Below, piece by piece: positions 45,913-55,452 of a DNA stretch of 64,000 nucleotides; position 1 is the first letter of the stretch, and the number at the start of each line of letters is the position of its first letter. The stretch is from Arcobacter lacus (GTDB taxonomy: Bacteria > Campylobacterota > Campylobacteria > Campylobacterales > Arcobacteraceae), in NCBI RefSeq assembly GCF_003063295.1, contig NZ_MUXF01000001.1:346587-410586 (forward strand), given 5' to 3'. The notes under the pieces were generated by a model. The model worked only from the letters and a program-made list of their open reading frames with translations, was not told the origin of the DNA and searched no databases. Position numbers and translations under genes: made by a program.

Positions 45913-46433
45913 TGGTTGATTTAATATTTATTGCTTTAGCATTTTTTGCAATCACTGGTGCTATTGCTATGATTGTATATAAAAATCCAATGTTTAGTGC
46001 ATTAGGTGTATTAATTACAATGTTAAGTGTTGCAGGTATGTTCGCACTTTTAAATGCAACTTTCTTATTTTTAGTTCAAATTATAGTTTATGCTGGTGCA
46101 ATTATGACTTTAATTCTTTTTATTTTAATGTTCTTAAATATTAAAGAAGAAGATTTACCACATGAACCAAATAAATATAAGTTAATAGCACTTGGTGCTG
46201 TTATTATGATTCCTTTGAATGTTTTAGTTTTAAAAGCAGTTTCAAATCTTCCTGAAAAAGATTTCAATATAGCTCAAGGTGATTTTGGAGATATAAAACC
46301 TGTTGGAATAGAACTTTATAATCATTGGATTGTTTCATTTGAATTAATATCAATTTTACTTTTAATTGCACTTGTTGGATCAGTTGTTCTTGCAAAAAAA
46401 AGAAAATCTAAAATTATAAGCAAGGAGGACTAA
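45912..46433 (+). CDS. nuoJ: NADH-quinone oxidoreductase subunit J
   Basis: 173 residues, five membrane helices. The NuoJ signature is FLFLVQIIVYAGAIMTLILF, with helix 3 carrying the pi-bulge region linked to coupling. Part of the membrane arm next to NuoK. SD AAGGAGG precedes nuoK. Confidence 0.95.
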   Translation: MVDLIFIALAFFAITGAIAMIVYKNPMFSALGVLITMLSVAGMFALLNATFLFLVQIIVYAGAIMTLILFILMFLNIKEEDLPHEPNKYKLIALGAVIMIPLNVLVLKAVSNLPEKDFNIAQGDFGDIKPVGIELYNHWIVSFELISILLLIALVGSVVLAKKRKSKIISKED

Positions 46434-46436
46434 TTT

Positions 46437-46748
46437 ATGGTATCACTTACTTCTTATGCCTTTGTTTCAATGATGTTATTCTCAATCGGAGCAATAGGTG
46501 TTATAGCAAGAAAAAATATTTTTGTTATATATATGTCAATTGAAATGATGCTAAATGGTATAAACCTATTTTTAATAACATTTGCTAGATATCATTTTAA
46601 TATTGACCCTCAAATTATTACAGTTATGGTTATTTCAATTGCTGCTGCTGAAGCTGCGATTTTCTTATCAGTAATAATTTTATTATTTAGATCAAAAAAA
46701 TCTTTAAACACAGATGTATTTACATCTCTAACTCAAGGAGAAAACTAA
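46437..46748 (+). CDS. nuoK: NADH-quinone oxidoreductase subunit K
   Basis: 103 residues, three membrane helices. Conserved glutamates of the E-channel are seen in IYMSIEMMLNGINL and ISIAAAEAAIFLSVI. AAGGAGG gives a strong ribosome site. nuoL starts 1 bp after its stop. Confidence 0.97.
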   Translation: MVSLTSYAFVSMMLFSIGAIGVIARKNIFVIYMSIEMMLNGINLFLITFARYHFNIDPQIITVMVISIAAAEAAIFLSVIILLFRSKKSLNTDVFTSLTQGEN

Positions 46749-46749
46749 T

Positions 46750-48636
46750 ATGAATACATCTGCTTTAGTTTGGATTATTTTAGCTCCTTTATTTGGTGCT
46801 ATACTTAATGGTTCATTATATTTCTATCATATTAAAAAAAGTAAAATTTCAGAAAATTATTTTGCTTTAATTGGAACTATTACTCCATTAATTTCATTCT
46901 TAATTACTTTAAGTTTATTCCTAAGAATGCTTGAAGAAAAAATCATATTTAAACAACATATTTTTACTTGGTTAAATGTTGATAAATTAAATATTGAAAT
47001 GGCATTTTTAGGTGATAATTTGTCAATCTTTATGTCTATGTTTGTAACTTTTGTTGGTTGGCTAATTCATATTTATGCAATTGGTTATATGAAAGGTGAT
47101 GATGGATTTGGTAAGTTCTTTGCTTACTTTAACCTTTTCTTAGCTTCAATGTTAATTCTTGTATTAGCAGATAATCCAATCATTTTATTTATTGGTTGGG
47201 AAGGTGTTGGAGTTTGTTCATATCTTTTAATCAAATTTTATTATGGTAGTAAAGACAATGTTATTGCTGCAAACAAAGCATTTATAGTAAACAGAGTTGG
47301 TGATTTTGGATTTTTACTTGGTGTTGTAACTTTATTTTTTGCTTTAGGTCAAGTTGATTTATCATTTGGAACTATTGAAGCAAATATAGGAAATACTACA
47401 AATAGTTTATTGATTCTTTCAGGATTTTTGCTTTTTGTAGGAGCAATGGGAAAATCAGCTCAAGTTCCACTTTATGTTTGGTTACCTGATGCAATGGCAG
47501 GACCAACTCCAATTTCAGCTTTAATTCACGCTGCTACGATGGTAACAGCTGGGGTTTATATGGTTGCAAGATTCCACTTCTTATATGCTGGAATTGAAGA
47601 AATTGGATTATTTATAGCTTATGTTGGAGCAATTTCTGCCCTACTTGCTGCAGTTATTGCAACTAAACAAACAGATATCAAAAAAATTCTTGCTTATTCA
47701 ACAATGAGTCAATTAGGATATATGTTTATTGCTGTTGGTTTAGGTTTTTATTCAACTGGACTGTTCCACGTATTTACACATGCTTTCTTTAAAGCAATGT
47801 TATTCATGGGAGCTGGTGGGATTATCATAGCACTTCATCACGAACAAAATATATTTAAAATTGCAAAACATAGAGCAAATCTTCCTATTATTGGATTAAC
47901 ATTCCTAATTGGGGTTATTGCAATTTCTGGAATTCCACCATTCTCTGGATTCTTCTCAAAAGATGCTATTTTAGCAGCAGCTTTCCAAGAAGGAGAATAT
48001 TTAATTTATGGAATTGCTTTATTTACTGCATTCTTAACAGCATATTATATGTTTAGAATGTATTTCATAGTTTTTGTTGCACCAAATCATCATGATGTTG
48101 ATTATGTTTATACTTCAAAAACTATCACTTTACCACTTCTAATCTTGGCTATTGGTGCAGTTGGAGCAGGATTCTTAAATCTTCCTTCTATTTTTGGAGG
48201 AAATCATTTTGTTGATACTTGGCTTGGACAATTAAATTCAAAAGTTATCCACTTAGATCATTCAACAGAATATATTTTAATGATATTATCTGTTGTTGTT
48301 GCAGCTTGTGGTATCTTTGTTGCATATAAAAGATATGCAAATTATGACCTATCAAAAGAAGAAACTGAAACTGGTTTTGTTGGTAGAAAACTTTATGTTG
48401 ATGAACTTTATGACTTCTTATTTGTTAAATCAGCAAAAGCTATTTCGACATTTATAGATAAAGTTGTTGATGATAAAATAATTGATGCGTTTATTATGAA
48501 ATCATCAATCTCTTTTGTAAATGTTGGTAAAAAAGTAGCTATGATACAAAATGCAAATGTTAGATTCTATGCTGTGTTTATGCTTATTGGAATGACTTGT
48601 ATCTTTGTATATTTATATATTACACTAGGATTATAG
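46750..48636 (+). CDS. nuoL: NADH-quinone oxidoreductase subunit L
   Basis: 628 residues, the largest antiporter-like proton-pumping subunit, about sixteen membrane helices and the long lateral helix near the C-terminus (SKEETETGFVGRKLYVDELY begins that region). Typical motifs are LFIGWEGVGVCSYLLI, VPLYVWLPDAMAGPTPISAL and KKILAYSTMSQLGYM, which hold the channel Lys and Glu residues. Confidence 0.97.
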   Translation: MNTSALVWIILAPLFGAILNGSLYFYHIKKSKISENYFALIGTITPLISFLITLSLFLRMLEEKIIFKQHIFTWLNVDKLNIEMAFLGDNLSIFMSMFVTFVGWLIHIYAIGYMKGDDGFGKFFAYFNLFLASMLILVLADNPIILFIGWEGVGVCSYLLIKFYYGSKDNVIAANKAFIVNRVGDFGFLLGVVTLFFALGQVDLSFGTIEANIGNTTNSLLILSGFLLFVGAMGKSAQVPLYVWLPDAMAGPTPISALIHAATMVTAGVYMVARFHFLYAGIEEIGLFIAYVGAISALLAAVIATKQTDIKKILAYSTMSQLGYMFIAVGLGFYSTGLFHVFTHAFFKAMLFMGAGGIIIALHHEQNIFKIAKHRANLPIIGLTFLIGVIAISGIPPFSGFFSKDAILAAAFQEGEYLIYGIALFTAFLTAYYMFRMYFIVFVAPNHHDVDYVYTSKTITLPLLILAIGAVGAGFLNLPSIFGGNHFVDTWLGQLNSKVIHLDHSTEYILMILSVVVAACGIFVAYKRYANYDLSKEETETGFVGRKLYVDELYDFLFVKSAKAISTFIDKVVDDKIIDAFIMKSSISFVNVGKKVAMIQNANVRFYAVFMLIGMTCIFVYLYITLGL

Positions 48637-48637
48637 T

Positions 48638-50125
48638 ATGAGTTCAGATATACTTTCGTTTATTATATTTTTACCTGCTGTTGTTGCATTTGGTTTAATG
48701 ATAACAACAAGAGATGTTAATACAATTAGAAATATAGCTTTTTTAACAACAACTGTTATTTTAGCTTTAGTTTTAAAAATCTATATTGAATTTGACCCAA
48801 ATTCTAGTATGCAATTTGTTACAAATGTGTCTTGGATTGAAACTTATGGAATTAACTATTATGTTGGATTAGATGGTTTTTCTCTTACAATTTTAATGAT
48901 GATTGCTATACTTATTCCTACTTCTTATTTATTATTATGGGAAGGTAAAACTAAAGGATATTGGATAAATATGCTTTTAGTTCAAACAGGAGTTACAGGA
49001 AGTTTATTAGCATTAGATGTAGTTTTATTCTATTTCTTCTGGGAAATTATGCTTTTACCAGTTTTTTTACTTATTGGACAATATGGATTTGGTAATAAGG
49101 TATTTACAACAATAAAAGTAACTGTTTATACAATGGCTGGATCACTTTTAATGTTAATAGCAATTTTATATCTTGGAGTTGCTTATTATAGTGAATTTGG
49201 AACTTGGTCGTTTGCATACGATAAATTAATGACAATTTCAACTCTTGATTATTCTACAAAAGCTTGGTTATTTTTAGCGTTTTTAGCTGCATTTGCAATA
49301 AAAATTCCAATTTTCCCATTACATACATGGATTATGGAAACTTATAAAAATGCACCAACAGGAGCAGTATTTTTACTATCTTCTATTATGGCAAAACTTG
49401 GAGTTTATGCAATTGTTAGATTTATGATTCCAATTTTCCCTGATATTTATGTAGAGTTTTCAACTTGGTTTGTAGCTATTGGTCTATTTGGATTAATCTA
49501 TTTTGGAATTGCAGCACTTATGCAAGATGATATCAAAAGAATGTTTGCTTATTCTTCAGCGTCACACCTTAGCTTCATATCAGCAGGTATTTTTTCATTA
49601 AATGCTTATGGTATAAATGGTGCTTTATATTTAATAATTGCCCATGCTATTGCAACTGGTGCTTTATTCTTACTTGTAGGATTAATGCAAGAACAAACAG
49701 GATTTAAAACAATTAAAGATTTAGGTGGAATTGCTAAAAAAGCTCCTATTTTCACATTTATTTTTGCAGTTATGTTATTTGCAAACGTTGGACTTCCTGG
49801 AACAAATGGATTTGTTTCTGAACTTTTAATAATCTTTGGTATATATGAATTTAATGCTTATTTAGGGTATATTTCAGCACTTACAGTAATAATTGGAGCT
49901 TCATATATGTTATGGATGTTTCAAAGAGCTATTTTACAAGATAGACCAGAAGGTGCACCTGAACTTACAATGAGAGATTTAAAAATTAAAGAAATTATAG
50001 GATTAACTCCTTGGGTTATTTTAGTTTTTGTTATGGGATTTTATCCAGAAATTTTTATGGATAAATTTGAACCAACAGTTACACACTACCTACAAGATAT
50101 TCTACAAATTGGAGCAGCAAAATGA
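48638..50125 (+). CDS. nuoM: NADH-quinone oxidoreductase subunit M
   Basis: 495 residues, about fourteen helices, antiporter-like pumping subunit. Motifs: [38 protein letters not shown] and [17 protein letters not shown]. Starts 1 bp after nuoL and overlaps nuoN by 4 bp (ATGA). Confidence 0.97.
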   Translation: MSSDILSFIIFLPAVVAFGLMITTRDVNTIRNIAFLTTTVILALVLKIYIEFDPNSSMQFVTNVSWIETYGINYYVGLDGFSLTILMMIAILIPTSYLLLWEGKTKGYWINMLLVQTGVTGSLLALDVVLFYFFWEIMLLPVFLLIGQYGFGNKVFTTIKVTVYTMAGSLLMLIAILYLGVAYYSEFGTWSFAYDKLMTISTLDYSTKAWLFLAFLAAFAIKIPIFPLHTWIMETYKNAPTGAVFLLSSIMAKLGVYAIVRFMIPIFPDIYVEFSTWFVAIGLFGLIYFGIAALMQDDIKRMFAYSSASHLSFISAGIFSLNAYGINGALYLIIAHAIATGALFLLVGLMQEQTGFKTIKDLGGIAKKAPIFTFIFAVMLFANVGLPGTNGFVSELLIIFGIYEFNAYLGYISALTVIIGASYMLWMFQRAILQDRPEGAPELTMRDLKIKEIIGLTPWVILVFVMGFYPEIFMDKFEPTVTHYLQDILQIGAAK

Positions 50126-51642
50126 GTCAATTTTTATATTTAGTACCAACACTTACTATTTTAGTTGGTGCATTAGTGCTTATGTTTATGAGCATGTATG
50201 ATAAATTTAATATTAAAAATCATATTGTTGTATCTTCAATATTTTTAATTATTGCTTTACTATTTGCACTTAGTAATGTAAATAATTCATTTTCAGTTCA
50301 ACCATATGAAAGTTTTTTAAATAATGTTTTAACTTTTGATAGTTTTTCAAACTTTTTCAATATTTTATTAATTGCTGGAACTTTATTAACGTTGTTAATT
50401 GGGGAACATTATTTCCAAAATAGAAGTTATTTTAAAGGTGAATTTTTCTCAATTTTATTATTTGCTCTATTTGGAATGATGATTTTAGCACAAGCGAATG
50501 AACTAATTACAGCATTTATTGCTTTAGAAATTGCATCATTTTCTATTTATATTATGGTTGGTTATAATTCTGATGATTCAAAAAGAGTTGAAGCAATTTT
50601 CAAATATTTAGTTTTAGGTTCATTTATTGGAGCTTTCTATCTTTTAGGTATGGTTTTAGTTTATGGAGCAACAACAAGTACAAATTTAGCTGATGTTTCA
50701 ACATTTATAGCAACTGCAAGTCAACAAGATATGATACTTGTGTACATTGGTTTAACTTTAATTCTGTTTACATTTTTATTTAAAATTGCAGCATTTCCAT
50801 TCCAATCGTGGCTTCTAGATGTTTATAGAGGTGCTCCTATGATTATTACAGCATACATGGCATCAACATTTAAAATTGCAATTTTTTCATTCTTCTTAAG
50901 AGTTATATTAGAGTATATATCTCCAATTATAGATTTCTGGGACACTATACTTTCTGTTATTGTAATTTTAACTTTAGTATTTGGAACTTGGTTAGCAGTA
51001 ACACAACAAATAGTGAAAAGAATGTTAGCTGCATCTTCAATAGTTCATACAGGATACTTGCTTTTAGCATTTATTGCATTAGGTTATAAAGATGGGCATT
51101 TGATAAATATTGACTCAGCATATGCTGTAATGTTTTATTTAATTGCTTATTTATTATCTGCTCTTGGGGCATTTGGATTAACTTCACATATTATTTCAGA
51201 AACTAATGTAAAAGTTACATTTGATGATTTTAAAGGTTTAGCAAAACAAAGACCATTTTTAGCAGCTATGATGACAATATTTTTATTATCACTTGCAGGA
51301 ATTCCTTCTACAATAGGATTTATTGGTAAAATTTATGTATTCACTGAAGCAATTGCTTCAGGTTATACTGTGCTTACAGTTATTGCAATAATCGCGACTA
51401 TTGTTTCAGTATATTATTATTTTAGACTTATTGCGATGATGTATTTTTATCCTGCAACAAATAATTGTAAAACTGAAGAGTTTGATGATAAAAGAGTTTC
51501 AACTTATGCGATAATGTTTGTTGCAATTTTAACTGTTTTAGGTGGAATTGGTTCAGCAATAGTATTTTTCATTCCTGCAATGAATATTGATACTTTAATA
51601 AACTTCTCACAAGTAGCAGTACAATCTCTATTTATAAAATAA
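50122..51642 (+). CDS. nuoN: NADH-quinone oxidoreductase subunit N
   Basis: 506 residues, about fourteen helices, third antiporter-like pumping subunit. Motifs: [36 protein letters not shown] and [18 protein letters not shown]. Last gene of the nuo operon. A 196-bp gap with a CCCCC/GGGGG palindrome and no strong terminator separates it from frdC. Confidence 0.97.
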   Translation: MSQFLYLVPTLTILVGALVLMFMSMYDKFNIKNHIVVSSIFLIIALLFALSNVNNSFSVQPYESFLNNVLTFDSFSNFFNILLIAGTLLTLLIGEHYFQNRSYFKGEFFSILLFALFGMMILAQANELITAFIALEIASFSIYIMVGYNSDDSKRVEAIFKYLVLGSFIGAFYLLGMVLVYGATTSTNLADVSTFIATASQQDMILVYIGLTLILFTFLFKIAAFPFQSWLLDVYRGAPMIITAYMASTFKIAIFSFFLRVILEYISPIIDFWDTILSVIVILTLVFGTWLAVTQQIVKRMLAASSIVHTGYLLLAFIALGYKDGHLINIDSAYAVMFYLIAYLLSALGAFGLTSHIISETNVKVTFDDFKGLAKQRPFLAAMMTIFLLSLAGIPSTIGFIGKIYVFTEAIASGYTVLTVIAIIATIVSVYYYFRLIAMMYFYPATNNCKTEEFDDKRVSTYAIMFVAILTVLGGIGSAIVFFIPAMNIDTLINFSQVAVQSLFIK

Positions 51643-51698
51643 TTGTGTTATAAAGTAACATAATTATTAATACTCATTATTAATAAGATATCTATAAA

Positions 51699-51714
51699 AT
51701 CCCCCTTGGGGGAT
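51699..51714. promoter_or_regulatory. GC-rich palindrome in the nuoN-frdC gap
   Basis: ATCCCCCTTGGGGGAT, a perfect palindrome and the most GC-rich tract in any gap of this window. The T-run that would make it a clean terminator is weak and delayed. The gap also holds TTATTAAT-N7-ATTAATAA (about 51664-51687), a further inverted repeat. Confidence 0.45.
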
Positions 51715-51798
51715 AATTTGTAACTTTTTTGCCTTTTTACACCAAAAAAACTGAAAAAATAGCCTTTCCATTGAAGTAATTTTAAACTTATATTTTGC

Positions 51799-51804
51799 TA
51801 TTAT
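51799..51804 (+). promoter_or_regulatory. Candidate -10 element for frdCAB
   Basis: TATTAT in the extended form TTTTGCTATTAT, 35 bp before frdC; AAAGGA is the ribosome site. Confidence 0.5.
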
Positions 51805-51838
51805 TTACGAAATCTAAAATCGTAAGAAAGGATAGCAA

Positions 51839-52639
51839 ATGAGTGACCTAATAGAAGGTTATTTAGGGAAAACGGAAGAAGGGAAGAAAAGTAGACTACC
51901 TGCAAAACTTGATTTTATCCAAAGTTTTACAGGTGGTTTCTTAGCTTTATTTATGTGGGCACATATGATGTTAGTTGCTTCAATTTTAGTATCTAATGAT
52001 TTTATGTATGCAGTTACAAAATTATTAGAAGGTAGCTTTATTTTTGAAGGTGGAAATCCTTTATTAGTTACAATTGTTGCAGTTGTTATATTTACAATTT
52101 TTATCGTACATGCTGGTTTAGGAATGAGAAAATTACCTGGTAATTTTAAACAATACCAAGTTATAAAAGCACATGCAAAAAGTATGAACCACGATGATAC
52201 TAAACTTTGGTTTATTCAAGCATTTACTGGTTTCGCAATGTTCTTTTTGGGTTCTGTTCATTTATATGTAATTATGACAAACTCTGCAGATATTGGTCCA
52301 TATGAAAGTGCTGATAGAATTTGGTCAGAGTACATGTGGCCTTTATATATTCTTTTATTATTAGCAGTTGAATTCCATGGAACAATTGGTCTTTATAGAT
52401 TATGTGTAAAATGGGGTTGGTTTGATGGAGAAAATCCAAAAGCAACTAGAAAAGCTCTTAAAAAAGTTAAATGGGTTTTAACAGTATTTTTCTTAGTTTT
52501 AGGATTTGCTTCACTTGCTGCTTATATGAAAATAGGTTATGAAAATGCTAAAAATGGAACAGTTGGTCAAAGATATACTCCGACTGCACAAATTATAAAT
52601 TACAATATAACAAATAAAAGTGTTGGAGGAATCGCATAA
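51839..52639 (+). CDS. frdC: Fumarate reductase diheme cytochrome b subunit
   Basis: 266 residues with five membrane helices and several conserved histidines in the helices ([48 protein letters not shown]), as expected for the two hemes b of Wolinella-type quinol:fumarate reductase. It oxidises menaquinol in the membrane and passes electrons to FrdB and FrdA. The order frdC-frdA-frdB is the epsilonproteobacterial one. Its stop shares a base with the frdA start. Confidence 0.96.
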   Translation: MSDLIEGYLGKTEEGKKSRLPAKLDFIQSFTGGFLALFMWAHMMLVASILVSNDFMYAVTKLLEGSFIFEGGNPLLVTIVAVVIFTIFIVHAGLGMRKLPGNFKQYQVIKAHAKSMNHDDTKLWFIQAFTGFAMFFLGSVHLYVIMTNSADIGPYESADRIWSEYMWPLYILLLLAVEFHGTIGLYRLCVKWGWFDGENPKATRKALKKVKWVLTVFFLVLGFASLAAYMKIGYENAKNGTVGQRYTPTAQIINYNITNKSVGGIA

Positions 52640-54624
52640 TGAAAATTAATTACTGTGATGCATTAGTTATTGGTGGAGGATTAGCTGGACTTAGAGCTGC
52701 TGTTGCTGCACAAAAAAAAGGATTAAGTACTATAGTTTTATCTTTAGTACCTGTAAAAAGATCTCACTCTGCTGCTGCACAAGGTGGTATGCAAGCGTCT
52801 TTAGGTAACTCAAAAATGTCTGATGGTGATAATGAAGATTTACACTTTGCTGATACTGTAAAAGGTTCTGACTGGGGATGTGATCAAGATGTTGCAAGAA
52901 TGTTTGTACACACTGCACCAAAAGCAATTAGAGAGTTAGCATCATGGGGGGTTCCTTGGTCAAGAGTAAAAGCTGGAACAAGAGAAGCTGTTATTAATGC
53001 TAAAAAAACAACAATTACAGAAGATGAAGATAGACATGGATTAATTACATCAAGAGACTTTGGTGGAACTAAAAAATGGAGAACTTGTTATACTGCTGAT
53101 GCAACTGGACATACAATGCTATTTGGTGTTGCAAATGAAGCTTTAAAACATAACGTTGATATTAGAGATAGAAAAGAAGCTTTATCATTAATTCATGAAA
53201 ATGGAAGATGTTATGGAGCAATAGTAAGAGATTTAATTACAGGTGAATTAGAAGCTTATGTAGCAAAAGGTACATGTATAGCAACTGGTGGTTATGGAAG
53301 AATTTTCAAACAAACTACAAACGCAGTTATTTGTGAAGGAACAGGAGCTGCTATTGCACTTGAAACTGGAATTGCAACATTAGGAAATATGGAAGCGGTT
53401 CAATTTCACCCAACTCCAATCGTTCCATCAGGAATTTTATTAACTGAAGGTTGTAGAGGTGATGGAGGAATTTTAAGAGACGTTGATGGTCATAGATTTA
53501 TGCCTGATTATGAGCCAGAGAAAAAAGAACTTGCATCAAGAGACGTTGTTTCAAGAAGAATGATTGAGCACATTAGAAATGGTAAAGGTGTTCCTTCTCC
53601 TTATGGATATCACGTATGGTTAGATATTTCTATTTTAGGTAGAGAGCATATTGAGAAAAACTTAAGAGACGTTCAAGAAATTTGTCAAATCTTTAATGGT
53701 ATTGATCCAGCTGATGAAGGTCCAAAAGGTTGGGCTCCAGTTCTTCCAATGCAACACTACTCAATGGGTGGTATCAGAACTAAACCAACTGGTGAGTCTC
53801 AAAAATTAGCAGGATTATTTGCTTGTGGTGAAGCTGCTTGTTGGGATATGCATGGATTTAATAGACTTGGAGGAAACTCTGTTTCTGAAACAGTTGTTGC
53901 TGGTATGATTATTGGTAACTACTTTGCTGATTATTGTTTAGAAAATGATGTTACTATTCCTACTAAAACTGTACAAAAATTCTTAGATGAGCAAGAAGCT
54001 TATATCGATGAAATTCTATCTTATAATGGAAATGAAGATATCTTCAAAATAAAAAATAGAATGAAAGAATTAATGGATGAAAAAGTTGGTATCTTTAGAA
54101 GTGGAGAACCACTAAAAGAAGCTGTTGAAGAGTTAAAAGACTTATTAGCAAAAACTAAAAAAATCAACATTAAATCAAAAGAAAGATCTGGAAATCCAGA
54201 ACTTGAAGAAGCATATAGAGTTCCAAAAATGTTAAAAGTAGCACTTTGTGTTGCTAAAGGTGCTAGAGATAGAACTGAATCAAGAGGAGCACATTACAGA
54301 GAAGACTATTTAAAAAGAGATGATGCAAATTGGTTAAATAGAACTTTAACATCTTGGCCTTCAAAAGATGCATTAGAACCAGAAATCACTTATGAGCCAT
54401 TAGACATTATGACTATGGAAATGCCTCCAGCATTTAGAGGATATGGTGCTAAAGGTATGATTATAGAACATGATTTATCAGCAGTTAGACAAGCTCAAGT
54501 TGATGAAATAACAGAAAAAATGCAAGCTGAAGGAAAAGATAGACACGAGATTCAACATGCATTAATGCCTTTTGATTTACCAATGAACTACAAAGAGAAA
54601 AATGAAAGAGCAGGAGATAAATAA
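52639..54624 (+). CDS. frdA: Fumarate reductase flavoprotein subunit
   Basis: 661 residues. The FAD-binding N-terminus is [18 protein letters not shown], and [17 protein letters not shown] contains the histidine that carries FAD covalently. [16 protein letters not shown] and [18 protein letters not shown] belong to the dicarboxylate site and flavin domain. It reduces fumarate to succinate at the cytoplasmic face in anaerobic respiration, and may run in reverse as succinate dehydrogenase. frdB starts at its stop (TAATG). Confidence 0.98.
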   Translation: MKINYCDALVIGGGLAGLRAAVAAQKKGLSTIVLSLVPVKRSHSAAAQGGMQASLGNSKMSDGDNEDLHFADTVKGSDWGCDQDVARMFVHTAPKAIRELASWGVPWSRVKAGTREAVINAKKTTITEDEDRHGLITSRDFGGTKKWRTCYTADATGHTMLFGVANEALKHNVDIRDRKEALSLIHENGRCYGAIVRDLITGELEAYVAKGTCIATGGYGRIFKQTTNAVICEGTGAAIALETGIATLGNMEAVQFHPTPIVPSGILLTEGCRGDGGILRDVDGHRFMPDYEPEKKELASRDVVSRRMIEHIRNGKGVPSPYGYHVWLDISILGREHIEKNLRDVQEICQIFNGIDPADEGPKGWAPVLPMQHYSMGGIRTKPTGESQKLAGLFACGEAACWDMHGFNRLGGNSVSETVVAGMIIGNYFADYCLENDVTIPTKTVQKFLDEQEAYIDEILSYNGNEDIFKIKNRMKELMDEKVGIFRSGEPLKEAVEELKDLLAKTKKINIKSKERSGNPELEEAYRVPKMLKVALCVAKGARDRTESRGAHYREDYLKRDDANWLNRTLTSWPSKDALEPEITYEPLDIMTMEMPPAFRGYGAKGMIIEHDLSAVRQAQVDEITEKMQAEGKDRHEIQHALMPFDLPMNYKEKNERAGDK

Positions 54625-55355
54625 TGAGCACACAAAAAGGTAGAGAAATTACAATATCAGTTCTAAAATTTAATCCAAGAAGTAAGGTTTCTAAACCTCA
54701 CTTCGTTGAGTATAAATTAGAAGAAACTCCAGGGATGACTCTTTTTATTGCATTAACACAAATTAGAGAAAATTTAGATCCTGATTTATCTTTTGACTTT
54801 GTATGTAGAGCTGGTATTTGTGGAAGTTGTGGTATGGTTGTAAACGGTAAACCATCACTTGCTTGTAGAACACTTGTTTCAAATTATCCTTCTGGAAAAT
54901 TACAATTAATGCCTATGCCAGCATTTGAATTAATCAAAGATTTATCTGTAAATACTGGTAAATGGATGGATGGTATGAGTAAAAGAGTTGAATCTTGGAT
55001 TCATAATGACCACGAAGTTGATATTTCTAAATTAGAAGATAGAATTGATCCAGATGTTGCAAATGATACTTTTGAATTAGATAGATGTATTGAATGTGGT
55101 ATTTGTGTAGCTTCTTGTGGAACTGCTTTAATGAGACCTAATTTCGTTGGCCCAGTTGGATTAAATAGAGTTGCAAGATTTGATATTGATCCACACGATA
55201 AAAGAACTGCAGAAGATTTCTATGAACTAATTGGTGATGATGATGGAATTTTTGGTTGTATGTCATTAATGGCTTGTGAAGATCATTGTCCAAAACATTT
55301 ACCATTACAAAACAAAATTGCTTACTTAAGAAGAAAATTAGTAGCACTTAGATAA
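54624..55355 (+). CDS. frdB: Fumarate reductase iron-sulfur subunit
   Basis: 243 residues with three clusters: 2Fe-2S ([21 protein letters not shown], read as [10 protein letters not shown] plus a distal Cys), 4Fe-4S ([12 protein letters not shown]) and 3Fe-4S ([13 protein letters not shown]). It wires the cytochrome b subunit to the flavoprotein. Last gene of frdCAB, followed by two tandem hairpins. Confidence 0.98.
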   Translation: MSTQKGREITISVLKFNPRSKVSKPHFVEYKLEETPGMTLFIALTQIRENLDPDLSFDFVCRAGICGSCGMVVNGKPSLACRTLVSNYPSGKLQLMPMPAFELIKDLSVNTGKWMDGMSKRVESWIHNDHEVDISKLEDRIDPDVANDTFELDRCIECGICVASCGTALMRPNFVGPVGLNRVARFDIDPHDKRTAEDFYELIGDDDGIFGCMSLMACEDHCPKHLPLQNKIAYLRRKLVALR

Positions 55356-55358
55356 ATA

Positions 55359-55383
55359 TTACGAAGGATTTTATCCTTCGTAA
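55359..55383 (+). promoter_or_regulatory. First hairpin after frdB
   Basis: TTACGAAGGAT-TTT-ATCCTTCGTAA, a perfect 11-bp stem 4 bp after the frdB stop. It lacks a T-tract, so it may protect the message or pause polymerase before the next hairpin. Confidence 0.55.
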
Positions 55384-55395
55384 CTGAAAAAATAG

Positions 55396-55437
55396 AAAAA
55401 GTTAAATATCATATTACTTGATATTTAACTTTTTTTA
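55396..55437 (+). terminator. Rho-independent terminator of frdCAB
   Basis: AAAAAGTTAAATATCA, 7-nt loop, TGATATTTAACTTTTT and more Ts: a perfect 16-bp stem with T-run. The ribosome site of the next gene (GGGAG) comes right after, so some read-through to the GTPase genes is possible. Confidence 0.85.
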
Positions 55438-55452
55438 TTTGGGAGATTTTAT

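Noticed and set aside
51805..51825. TTACGA-N9-TCGTAA hairpin in the frdC leader
   Set aside because: The expected transcription start falls inside it, so it cannot fold as RNA; the stem is only 6 bp. It could at most be a weak DNA site.
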